Positions 26,030-33,566 of a stretch of 64,000 nt of DNA are shown one piece after another. Location: the NCBI RefSeq assembly GCF_009758205.1, contig NZ_WRXN01000001.1, forward strand, positions 806,001 through 870,000, read 5' to 3'. The position numbers and the translations under genes are program-made. The stretch is from Chitinophaga tropicalis (GTDB taxonomy: Bacteria > Bacteroidota > Bacteroidia > Chitinophagales > Chitinophagaceae). Within the stretch, counting starts at the first letter, position 1, and every line of letters starts with the position of its first letter. The notes below the pieces were generated by a model. That model searched no databases. It saw nothing but the letters and a program-made list of their open reading frames with translations, and was not told the origin of the DNA.

Positions 26030-27433
26030 ATGTTCGTCAAGCAACTTTACACGAATTGCTTATCAGAAGCTGCCTACTTTATAGAGTCCGGGGGAGAAGC
26101 TGTTGTGATAGATCCATTAAGGGATATTGACGCTTACCTTGACCTTGCCAGAGAACGTAATGCCACTATAAAGTACATTTTCGAGACACATTTTCATGCC
26201 GACTTTGTTTCCGGTCACCTGGACCTGGCCACAGCCACCAGCGCACCTATTGTATATGGGCCGGAAGCTGTGACCAATTTTCCTATCTACCTGGCTAAAG
26301 ACGGGGAGAAATTCACTATCGGCAAACTCACACTGGAAGTCCTCCATACTCCGGGACATACGCTGGAATCTACCTGCTACCTGCTGTATGATGAGCAGGG
26401 GCAGCCTCATAGCATCTTTACCGGGGATACATTGTTTGTTGGAGATGTTGGCAGGCCGGACCTGTTCAGCGGTAACCTTACCAAAGAAGAACTGGCAGGC
26501 TACCTCTATGATTCACTGAACAACAAAATAAAAGTGTTACCAGACAACGTGACCGTTTATCCGGCTCACGGCCCCGGATCATCCTGTGGTAAAAACCTGG
26601 GACCTCATACCTACAGCACCCTGGGGGATGAGAAAAACACCAACTACGCCCTGAGAGCAGAAAGCAAGGAGGAATTTATAGCAGAAGTAACAGCTGGCCT
26701 GAGCACACCACCTTCCTATTTTCCCATCAATGCGAAGATCAATAAGGAAGGATATGACGCACTTAAAGCCGTTATGGAAAAGAGCAATCAGCCACTTTCC
26801 GTAGCGGAGTTCAAAAAGAAAATAGCGGAAGGAGTACTGGTACTGGATACCCGTCCGGCTACTGTATTCGGAGATGGTTTTATACCCAGTTCCCTCAGCA
26901 TTGGGCTGGAAGGCCGTTTTGCTGAATGGGCCGGCAGCCTGTTGCCTTTTGGTCAGGAGATAGTGCTGGTTACACCTGTAGGGAAAGAGGAAGAAACTAT
27001 TGTCAGACTGGCAAGAGTGGGCTTTGACCATGTTGCCGGCTTCCTGGAAGGCGGATATGAGGCCTGGGTAGCAGCAGGAGAAAAACGTGACATGATCATC
27101 TCAGTAGAACCGGATGAACTGGCTATGGATATGCCACACGATCCTAACCTGGTAATAGTGGACGTGCGTAAACCGGCTGAGTATGCAGACGGTCATATCA
27201 AAGACGCCCTGAACCTCACGCTGAGCGACATGACAGATCCCGGCAACCTGGGGGATTTTGATGAGAACCATAATCTCTATGTACATTGCCAGGGCGGATA
27301 CCGCAGCATTATTGCCTGCTCTATCCTCAAACGTGAAGGCATTCATAACCTGAGGAACGTGGAAGGTGGCTACAATGCCATGAAAACAACTAAAGGGCTG
27401 ACAGTGGTGCAGGAAAAGAATGTATTGAACTGA
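26030..27433 (+). CDS. Persulfide dioxygenase-like MBL-fold protein fused to two rhodanese domains
   Basis: A 467-residue cytoplasmic protein. Residues 1-240 form an ETHE1-like metallo-beta-lactamase domain: FETHFHADFVSGHLDL, HTPGHTLESTCYLL, and FTGDTLFVGDVGRPDLF supply the mononuclear iron ligands. The usual HxHxDH is HxHxDF, which still leaves the ETHE1-type iron ligands in place. Two rhodanese domains follow. The first (about residues 265-355) has no active-site cysteine (VTPVGKEEET where a Cys loop is expected); the second has HCQGGYRS with the cysteine. The expected role is oxidation of glutathione persulfide or related persulfides to sulfite, with sulfur transfer. ATG 26030 is chosen over 25973. 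Confidence 0.9.
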   Translation: MFVKQLYTNCLSEAAYFIESGGEAVVIDPLRDIDAYLDLARERNATIKYIFETHFHADFVSGHLDLATATSAPIVYGPEAVTNFPIYLAKDGEKFTIGKLTLEVLHTPGHTLESTCYLLYDEQGQPHSIFTGDTLFVGDVGRPDLFSGNLTKEELAGYLYDSLNNKIKVLPDNVTVYPAHGPGSSCGKNLGPHTYSTLGDEKNTNYALRAESKEEFIAEVTAGLSTPPSYFPINAKINKEGYDALKAVMEKSNQPLSVAEFKKKIAEGVLVLDTRPATVFGDGFIPSSLSIGLEGRFAEWAGSLLPFGQEIVLVTPVGKEEETIVRLARVGFDHVAGFLEGGYEAWVAAGEKRDMIISVEPDELAMDMPHDPNLVIVDVRKPAEYADGHIKDALNLTLSDMTDPGNLGDFDENHNLYVHCQGGYRSIIACSILKREGIHNLRNVEGGYNAMKTTKGLTVVQEKNVLN

Positions 27434-27451
27434 TCACCGATAATTTATTCC

Positions 27452-27485
27452 GGAAAAGGCGTGGTAATACTATCACGCCTTTTCC
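27452..27485 (+). terminator. Intrinsic terminator after the persulfide dioxygenase gene
   Basis: ggaaaaggcgtg and cacgccttttcc pair over 12 bases around a ten-base loop, with a short T-rich tail. Confidence 0.75.
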
Positions 27486-27563
27486 TGTTTATGCAGGAAT
27501 AGTTGGGCCGCCTGATGCACTAAGGATGGGTATGCTTTTTGACCGTTTCCATAAAAAAACTTT

Positions 27564-28373
27564 ATGGGTAAACAACTGGAAGGTCAGATAGCGCTCATTA
27601 CCGGCAGCAGTTCAGGTATTGGCGCAGCAATAGCCGTGGCGATGGGAAAAGCAGGTGCTACTGTTGTGGTAAACCATCACAGTGACAAGAGCCTGAAAGG
27701 CGCTGAGGAGGTACTGAATACTATAAAGGCCGCCGGTGGCAACGGGGTTATAAAGCAATGTGATACCAGCAATGAAGAACAGGTAAAGCAGATGTTTGCG
27801 GAAATTCTTGCTCAGTTTGGTACCCTGGACATAGCAGTGGCAAATGCCGGTATTCAGCAGGATGCCTCCTTCCTTGACATGACGCTGGAACAGTGGAATA
27901 AGGTGATAGCCACCAACCTGACCGGACAGTTCCTTTGCGCCCGGGAAGCTGCCCGGGAGTTCAAAAGAAGAGGGGTACAACCGGAACGCTCCAGGGCTGC
28001 CGGGAAGATCATCTGTATGAGCAGTGTACATGAAGTAATACCCTGGGCGGGGCATGTAAACTATGCTGCCAGCAAAGGAGGGGTGAAGCTTCTCATGCAG
28101 TCTATGGCTCAGGAGCTGGCCCCCTATAAGATAAGGGTGAACAGTATTGCGCCGGGCGCCATCAAAACGCGTATTAACGAAGATGCCTGGGACACCCCAG
28201 AAGATGAGAAAAAGTTATTGGAGCTGATTCCCTACGGGCGTGTCGGGATACCGGAAGACGTAGCTAAAGTGGCGGTCTGGCTGGCTAGTGATGAGAGCGA
28301 TTATGTGACAGGCACTACCCTTTTTGTGGATGGGGGGATGACTTTATACCCCGGATTTGCAGATAATGGTTGA
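27564..28373 (+). CDS. Short-chain dehydrogenase/reductase, glucose 1-dehydrogenase-like
   Basis: A 269-residue classical SDR. ALITGSSSGIGAAIAVAMG is the cofactor-binding glycine motif, VANAGIQ the NAG motif, ICMSSVHEVIPWAGHVNYAA with SKGG supplies Ser and the Tyr-x3-Lys pair. The C-terminal ending YVTGTTLFVDGGMTLYPGF is typical of glucose 1-dehydrogenase-like members. It reduces or oxidises a sugar or polyol-like substrate with NAD(P); the actual substrate is unknown. The gene stands alone. Confidence 0.9.
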   Translation: MGKQLEGQIALITGSSSGIGAAIAVAMGKAGATVVVNHHSDKSLKGAEEVLNTIKAAGGNGVIKQCDTSNEEQVKQMFAEILAQFGTLDIAVANAGIQQDASFLDMTLEQWNKVIATNLTGQFLCAREAAREFKRRGVQPERSRAAGKIICMSSVHEVIPWAGHVNYAASKGGVKLLMQSMAQELAPYKIRVNSIAPGAIKTRINEDAWDTPEDEKKLLELIPYGRVGIPEDVAKVAVWLASDESDYVTGTTLFVDGGMTLYPGFADNG

Positions 28374-28418
28374 TTTTTAATACCCACCTGATTAACAGCT
28401 ATTTGTACTTTAACAAAA

Positions 28419-28436
28419 ACATGCTCTAGCATGTTA
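28419..28436. promoter_or_regulatory. 18-bp palindrome upstream of the BON gene
   Basis: aacatgc-tcta-gcatgtt is a perfect seven-base dyad 30 bases before the BON-protein ATG. It may be an operator or a weak terminator of the SDR gene; no T-run follows directly. Confidence 0.45.
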
Positions 28437-28465
28437 TTTGTTTTTATTTAGCTAAACTTTTAACC

Positions 28466-28795
28466 ATGAAATGTAAAACTTTCCTGATGGCCGGCCTCAT
28501 GCTGCTGGCCGTATGCTTATTCTCCTGTCAGCCTAGTGATTCTCACCTGCAAAAGGCTGTTAATGAAAAACTCAGCTCTACCCCCGGTGTAACTGCCGAT
28601 GTGAAGGATGGAATTGTAACATTGGGGGGTGAAGTTGCTGACGATGCCTCAAAAATGGCGGCAGAAGATGCTGTTAAAAGCGTTGCCGGTGTAAAATCAG
28701 TAACAAACAACATTATGGTGCAGGCAGCAGTTCCTCCGCCTCCGCCACCTCCCGCCGGCGATACTATGAAAACAGATAGCAATGTTGTAAAATAA
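28466..28795 (+). CDS. BON-domain lipoprotein
   Basis: A 109-residue lipoprotein. The signal MKCKTFLMAGLMLLAVCLFS ends in a lipobox cysteine at residue 21. A single BON domain occupies residues 25-85 (LQKAVNEKLSSTPGVTADVK, VTLGGEVADDASK, AVKSVAGVKSVTNNIMV). A run of seven prolines follows, then a short tail. BON domains bind phospholipid membranes and stabilise the envelope under stress. It lies between two hairpins and is probably monocistronic. Confidence 0.9.
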   Translation: MKCKTFLMAGLMLLAVCLFSCQPSDSHLQKAVNEKLSSTPGVTADVKDGIVTLGGEVADDASKMAAEDAVKSVAGVKSVTNNIMVQAAVPPPPPPPAGDTMKTDSNVVK

Positions 28796-28813
28796 CGATG
28801 CAGTAAAAAACAT

Positions 28814-28846
28814 GAAGAGCGCTTTCTGCTTCAGAAAGCGCTCTTC
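28814..28846. terminator. Bidirectional hairpin between the BON and acyltransferase genes
   Basis: gaagagcgctttct and agaaagcgctcttc pair over 14 bases around gcttc. No strong T-run follows on either side, but the position between convergent genes supports termination. Confidence 0.7.
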
Positions 28847-28855
28847 GAATAAATA

Positions 28856-29725
28856 TCAGTTTATATCAGTCCCGGGATATTTGTGCTTCCATCTCCGGTG
28901 ACTCCATACCCATACTTCCGGTTGCTCTCTTATATTCTTCTCCAGGTATCTGACAAATGCTTCCGTAATAGCTCCATCCGCCTCCTGCTGAGGATGTTCA
29001 AACGCCAGCTGTAAAGTAGCATGATAATACCCTCTCTTCTTTTTGCGGATATCTACAAACACCACCGGCACATCATTTCTTTTAGCGGTCATTTCAGGCC
29101 CTTTGTAAAAGGCCGTCATCCTGTTCAGGAAAGGATACCAGTAACTGCGGCGGGGATTGCCCGGGTTCTGATCGGCCACGAGGGCTATAAGGTATTGCTT
29201 ATCCAGCCAGGGCTGCATACTGTTCTTGATATCGTTGGCGGGAAGCAGCACGCTGCCGGCTCTTTCACGGAAATGACGGAAGAGGCGGTCGCCTGTCTTA
29301 TTGGTCAGCGGCATGTATACTACCAGGAAAGGAAATGCTACGCCCTGCATGCAGAACAGGTTGGCCCATTCCCAGTTGAAATTATGGCCCAGGTGCATCT
29401 GGCAGCTTTTCCCTCTGGCATACAGGTCATGAAGTACGGTAAGGTCGCACACAAAGCGGCGCTGCAGCTGCTTTGTACTCATAGTGAGCAGCTTGAGCGT
29501 TTCCACCATCATGTCTGTAAGGTTGAGATAGTATTTTTTAGCCAGCGTTGTTATTTCCTTTTCATTCTTTTCGGGAAATGCCTGACGCAGGTTGTCAAGC
29601 ACAACTTTTTTCCTGTATCCCACTATGTAATACACAATGAGGTACAATACATCGCTGATGCGGTATAACAGCCATAAAGGCAAAATTGAGATACAATATG
29701 TAAATGCCAGCAAGAAATAATACAT
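28856..29725 (-). CDS. Lysophospholipid/lipid A acyltransferase (LpxL/HtrB family)
   Basis: A 289-residue acyltransferase with an N-terminal membrane segment (YYFLLAFTYCISILPLWLLY) and the H-x4-E catalytic motif in HLGHNFNWEW near residue 118. Further on are VVYMPLTNKTGDRLFRHFRE and ALVADQNPGNPRRSYWYPFL, typical of LpxL/LpxM. It adds secondary acyl chains to lipid A or a related lipid at the inner membrane. It starts 14 bases after the nadB stop, so the two genes probably share a transcript. Confidence 0.88.
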   Translation of the reverse strand: MYYFLLAFTYCISILPLWLLYRISDVLYLIVYYIVGYRKKVVLDNLRQAFPEKNEKEITTLAKKYYLNLTDMMVETLKLLTMSTKQLQRRFVCDLTVLHDLYARGKSCQMHLGHNFNWEWANLFCMQGVAFPFLVVYMPLTNKTGDRLFRHFRERAGSVLLPANDIKNSMQPWLDKQYLIALVADQNPGNPRRSYWYPFLNRMTAFYKGPEMTAKRNDVPVVFVDIRKKKRGYYHATLQLAFEHPQQEADGAITEAFVRYLEKNIREQPEVWVWSHRRWKHKYPGTDIN

Positions 29726-29739
29726 GTCTGCTCCGGTTT

Positions 29740-31338
29740 CTATAACACGATATTCTGTACCAGGGTGCTCTTTTGCGGATAGTCAGTGTTAAAGTGTAAT
29801 CCGCGGCTTTCTTTACGGAAAGACGCGCCTTTCACGATCAGGTAGCCAACGGTAATGAGGTTTCTCAGCTCACAGAGCTGTGGTGAGACCTCTGTTTTTT
29901 CGTATAATGATTCTGTTTCTTCGTGCAGTATGTCCAGCCTGCGCATGGCGCGCTGTAAACGTTCATTGGTGCGCACAATACCCAGGTAATCGCTCATGAT
30001 CTGTTTCAGTTCTTTCAGGCTCTGGGTAATGAGGATCATCTCTTTGGGTGCAGTGGTACCGGCAGTATTCCAGTCGGGCACGTTCTCTTTAAAGGTAGTG
30101 CTGTTGATGGTCTTTATAGCATCCAGGTAACAGCGGTGTGCAAACACCATTGCTTCCAGCAGGGAGTTGGAAGCCAGGCGGTTGGCGCCGTGAAGGCCTG
30201 TGCTGGAACATTCGCCGCAGGCATACAGGTTATTGATGGAAGTGCGGCCCCACTCGGTCACCTTGATACCTCCGCAGCTGTAATGGGCGGCAGGGGCAAC
30301 GGGGATCATGTCTTTCTGCACATCGATACCGGAAGCAAGGCATTTTTCGTAGATGTTGGGGAAGTGATGAATGAACTTCTCCAGGTCCATATGCCTGCAG
30401 TCCAGGTATACATGCTCTGTACCTGCAATCTTCATCTCGCTGTCTATGGCGCGGGCTACTATATCACGTGGCGCCAGGGAAAGCCGGGCGTCGTATTTAT
30501 GCATGAATTCTTCTCCTTTGACGTTGCGGAGTATACCGCCATCGCCACGGACAGCTTCAGTGATCAGGAAGGCGTTATTTACACCCGGCTGATACAGGGC
30601 TGTGGGATGGAACTGGATGAATTCCATATTCTCTATCCTGCCTTTGGCGCGGTACACCATAGCAACGCCATCGCCGGTAGCAATGATAGGGTTGGTGGTG
30701 CTGCGGTATACCTGTCCGTTACCACCGGTTGCCAGCAGGGTAATGCGGCTGAGTACCTTTTCTATTTTGTTGGTGATCAGGTTCAGTACATATACGCCGT
30801 AACATTCAATATCCGGAGTGGATTTGGTAACGAGGTATCCCAGGTGGTGCTGGGTAATGAGGTCTACTACAAAGCAGTGGGTAACCAGCTCTATATTCGG
30901 GTGTTTACGCACGGCATCCAGCAGGGCGCGTTCTATTTCCTTGCCGGTAACGTCTTTATAATGGATCACCCTGTTCTCAGAGTGCCCGCCTTCTTTACCA
31001 AGCGAGAAATCGCCGGAGGCATCCTTATCAAAGTTTGCACCCCATTCTATGATCTCGTTTACCCGTTCAGGCCCTTCTTTTACCACGATCTCCACTATCT
31101 GCTCATTACAAAGGCCATCTCCCGCTATCAGGGTGTCTTCAATATGCTTTTCAAAGCTGTCGTTCTCAAGATCGTTCACTACGGCTACTCCACCCTGTGC
31201 GTACTTGGTATTGGTCTCATCTTCCCTGGTCTTGGTGATGATGGTGATCTTTTTGTCAGGACATGCTTCAGCCACTTTTAAGGCATATGTCAGTCCTGCA
31301 ATACCTGAACCAATCACTAAAAAGTCTGTCTGTTGCAT
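29740..31338 (-). CDS. nadB: L-aspartate oxidase
   Basis: A 532-residue flavoenzyme, the first step in NAD synthesis from aspartate (aspartate to iminoaspartate). DFLVIGSGIAGLTYALKVAE is the FAD-binding start, TKYAQGGVAVV and the active-site region TGDGVAMVYRAKGRIENMEF follow, then the conserved HYSCGGIKV and GLHGANRLASNSLLEA. The C-terminal helical domain is complete. A short spacer separates it from the acyltransferase gene. The quinolinate synthase genes nadA and nadC are not adjacent. Confidence 0.96.
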   Translation of the reverse strand: MQQTDFLVIGSGIAGLTYALKVAEACPDKKITIITKTREDETNTKYAQGGVAVVNDLENDSFEKHIEDTLIAGDGLCNEQIVEIVVKEGPERVNEIIEWGANFDKDASGDFSLGKEGGHSENRVIHYKDVTGKEIERALLDAVRKHPNIELVTHCFVVDLITQHHLGYLVTKSTPDIECYGVYVLNLITNKIEKVLSRITLLATGGNGQVYRSTTNPIIATGDGVAMVYRAKGRIENMEFIQFHPTALYQPGVNNAFLITEAVRGDGGILRNVKGEEFMHKYDARLSLAPRDIVARAIDSEMKIAGTEHVYLDCRHMDLEKFIHHFPNIYEKCLASGIDVQKDMIPVAPAAHYSCGGIKVTEWGRTSINNLYACGECSSTGLHGANRLASNSLLEAMVFAHRCYLDAIKTINSTTFKENVPDWNTAGTTAPKEMILITQSLKELKQIMSDYLGIVRTNERLQRAMRRLDILHEETESLYEKTEVSPQLCELRNLITVGYLIVKGASFRKESRGLHFNTDYPQKSTLVQNIVL

Positions 31339-31356
31339 AAGTTCTCAAGCAAGCAC

Positions 31357-31364
31357 CAAATGTA
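31357..31364 (-). promoter_or_regulatory. TAnnTTTG -7 box for nadB
   Basis: The minus strand reads TACATTTG, 18 bases before the nadB ATG. A TTG lies 15 bases upstream of the box. Confidence 0.55.
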
Positions 31365-31373
31365 CGGCTAAAT

Positions 31374-32081
31374 TTAATCCAATTCATTGTTAGCCGGGGC
31401 CATACGCATCCGGAGGTAAAGCAGCCCTCCCTGGATCAATCCCAGTTGTGCCAGGCCATAAGTGGAAATGATATAGATCTCTCCGCCGGGAATGGGATGA
31501 TAGAAGTATTGTATGGCTATGAACGCAGAAGAAACAACGTAAAGTAATGCTCCCGCCAGTGCATACCAGCCCTGTGGCTGTTCTTCCAGCCGGAAGGCAT
31601 GCCTGACACATTGCAGGGCTAAGGAAATAGCTATAGTGAAGAGTATAACAGGGACGGCCATACTACCAAGATAGGGTAGCATCAGATAGATGAATGCTAC
31701 TATGGCGGCTTCTGATATTATGATAAATGCCCACTGGCATTTTGGAAGCGGATAATTGCTGTACCTGATCTTCAGGAAAAAGCCGCTGTACGAAAGTAAT
31801 GACAGGATAAAGATACCCAGTGCCATTGTGAATAATGTACGCTCCTGTGCGGCAAAGAGCAGGCACATATCTCCCAGGCCGGCAAAGAACAACGCTGATA
31901 AAGGTAATATCCTGAATACGGCAGGTACGCCGGAGGTGCCATTGTAGAAATAAATGGCGAGGATCAGCGATAAGAATAACTTGGATATATAACCGGGAAT
32001 GGGTTGATGTGCTGTGATGGAGAAGATGTAAACGGCAAGCGTGACTGCGTAGAATAAGATGTATATACTTCCATTGCGCAT
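31374..32081 (-). CDS. YhhN family lysoplasmalogenase-like membrane protein
   Basis: A 235-residue protein made of about eight hydrophobic helices, with the family pattern of polar residues in helix ends (FFAGLGDMCLLFA containing the conserved Gly-Asp, and GALLYVVSSAFIAIQYFYHP). YhhN relatives include mammalian lysoplasmalogenase TMEM86 and bacterial putative equivalents. The bacterial substrate is not firmly known. I chose ATG 32081; ATG 32096 would add five residues. It lies on the same strand as nadB, 35 bases before the nadB start codon. Confidence 0.85.
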   Translation of the reverse strand: MRNGSIYILFYAVTLAVYIFSITAHQPIPGYISKLFLSLILAIYFYNGTSGVPAVFRILPLSALFFAGLGDMCLLFAAQERTLFTMALGIFILSLLSYSGFFLKIRYSNYPLPKCQWAFIIISEAAIVAFIYLMLPYLGSMAVPVILFTIAISLALQCVRHAFRLEEQPQGWYALAGALLYVVSSAFIAIQYFYHPIPGGEIYIISTYGLAQLGLIQGGLLYLRMRMAPANNELD

Positions 32082-32146
32082 AGTATGAAAGTACAATTAA
32101 AAAATGCCTTTGCAAAGAGGCTTTTTATCGGTGTGGGGAATTGCTT

Positions 32147-32183
32147 AAAAAGCTGCCTTCACCTTTAGTAAAGGCAGCTTTTT
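32147..32183 (-). terminator. Intrinsic terminator after the kinase gene
   Basis: aaaaagctgcctt and aaggcagcttttt pair over 13 bases around a ten-base loop, with T-runs at both ends. Read on the minus strand it follows the kinase stop by about 35 bases. Confidence 0.85.
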
Positions 32184-32184
32184 G

Positions 32185-32219
32185 AGGTTTTCAGCTGGCC
32201 CCAGGCCAGCTGAAAACCT
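32185..32219. repeat. Perfect 16-bp palindrome overlapping the kinase stop codon
   Basis: aggttttcagctggcc and ggccagctgaaaacct pair perfectly around the loop cca. Two bases of the stop codon (TAG on the minus strand) are in the stem. The centre is a ggcc-NNN-ggcc element as at other gene ends. No T-run follows on the minus strand until the next hairpin. Confidence 0.7.
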
Positions 32220-33555
32220 ATCTGACAGGTAATAGTATCAGGAAAGTAGTTCCGCTGTCACCCGTATTGCTCACTTTCAGCTGTCCTCCGTGTGACTGTA
32301 TGATCTGCTGTGAAAGACTCAACCCAATACCACTTCCTTTCTTCTTGGTAGTATAAAAAGGAATAAAGATCTTATCCATTGCTTCAGATTCAATACCCGG
32401 GCCGTTATCAGTGATCTCAATAAACACCTGGGCCGGACTTTGCAACGCAGCCTTTACATGAATAGCCGGTGTATGCGTTTGTTCCAGTGCATCCATTGCA
32501 TTCTTGACCAGGTTTATAAGCACCATCTGCAGCTGTGCCACATCTGCATGCAGTTCTGTACTGGCAGCTTCTATCTGGTAGTGATAGTAAATACCCGCCT
32601 GCTTTAACTCCGGCTGCAGCAGATTGCTGACGCTTGTAAGTAAATCTTTCAGGCTCACATGGGTGAACTGGGGCTTGGGCAAAGTGGTATAATCCCGGTA
32701 AGCATTCACAAAGTTCATGATGCCCTTGCTCCTGCTTTTAATGGTTTCCAGCGCCTCATGCAGATCTGCAATGGCCTCCGGCTGATCTGTACCCGGAGAG
32801 ATATCCTGTTCCACAATATCCTGCATAGTGCTGATCAGCGATACGATAGGCGTTACGGAGTTCATGATCTCATGACGGAGTATCTTGGTCAGGTTCTGCC
32901 ATGCTTCCAGCTCTTTTTCCTGCAACTCTGCATGGATGTTCTGTATGGAGATCAGCTTCACCAGCCGTCCCTGCAGTCTTACCGTGGCGGCATGCATGGA
33001 AAGCTGCTGATCCAGCCTGGTACGGTAGAGTATCTTATTGCCTGAGCGTACCTGCAGCAGCAGCTCGGGCAGCCCCGGATGCGCGGACTTAAGCTCTGAG
33101 ATATTCCTTAGCCTGTAAATGCCCAGGAGGCGGAAAGCCGCCGGGTTGATCAGCTCTATCCTGCCTTCAGCATCGAAAGACAGTACGCCTATGCTGATAT
33201 GCTGAACGATGGTATCTATGTATTTCAGGTTGGCTTCCTTTTCAGCCCTTGTTTGCCGGAAGGCTTCCAGTACTTCGTTGAACTGGTGGTTCAGCGCCTG
33301 GAAGCTCTTGCCCAGCTTATTATCTGCGCTGAAGCGGATGGAGAAATCTTCATACCGGATAGATTCAAGGAAGAGGGTCAGTTTGCGGTTTACCCGGTTG
33401 ATATAGTAATACATACCATATATCTGCATAGAGATAAGTATACAGATAGCCAGCCCGGGAACAGGGCCCAGGGTGCTCCACACCCATACACCGGCAATGG
33501 TGCTGAGTGTGAGCAGCAGGATACGCAGTAATATGTTGATGCTGAATTTATTCAT
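32218..33555 (-). CDS. Sensor histidine kinase, NtrB-like, partner of a sigma-54 regulator
   Basis: A 445-residue membrane kinase with two N-terminal helices (NILLRILLLTLSTIAGVWVW and PGLAICILISMQIYGMYYY), a HAMP-like linker (LFLESIRYEDFSIRFSADN) and a PAS domain near residues 115-180. HisKA-type LTKILRHEIMNSVTPIVSLI carries the phospho-acceptor histidine. The ATPase follows with LVNLVKNAMDAL (N box), DNGPGI (G1) and GSGIGLSLSQQII (G2). The response regulator gene lies upstream, with 11 bases between them, so they form an operon. It likely signals to the exporter operon on the other strand; the stimulus is unknown. Confidence 0.92.
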   Translation of the reverse strand: MNKFSINILLRILLLTLSTIAGVWVWSTLGPVPGLAICILISMQIYGMYYYINRVNRKLTLFLESIRYEDFSIRFSADNKLGKSFQALNHQFNEVLEAFRQTRAEKEANLKYIDTIVQHISIGVLSFDAEGRIELINPAAFRLLGIYRLRNISELKSAHPGLPELLLQVRSGNKILYRTRLDQQLSMHAATVRLQGRLVKLISIQNIHAELQEKELEAWQNLTKILRHEIMNSVTPIVSLISTMQDIVEQDISPGTDQPEAIADLHEALETIKSRSKGIMNFVNAYRDYTTLPKPQFTHVSLKDLLTSVSNLLQPELKQAGIYYHYQIEAASTELHADVAQLQMVLINLVKNAMDALEQTHTPAIHVKAALQSPAQVFIEITDNGPGIESEAMDKIFIPFYTTKKKGSGIGLSLSQQIIQSHGGQLKVSNTGDSGTTFLILLPVR

Positions 33556-33566
33556 GTCAACAGCGG

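Noticed and set aside
28730..28755. Short C-rich repeat as a microsatellite
   Set aside because: It is simply the run of proline codons in the BON lipoprotein.
30136..31281. Long plus-strand open frame of 381 codons
   Set aside because: It is antisense to nadB, which has all family motifs; the frame has no recognisable domain and mirrors nadB codon bias.
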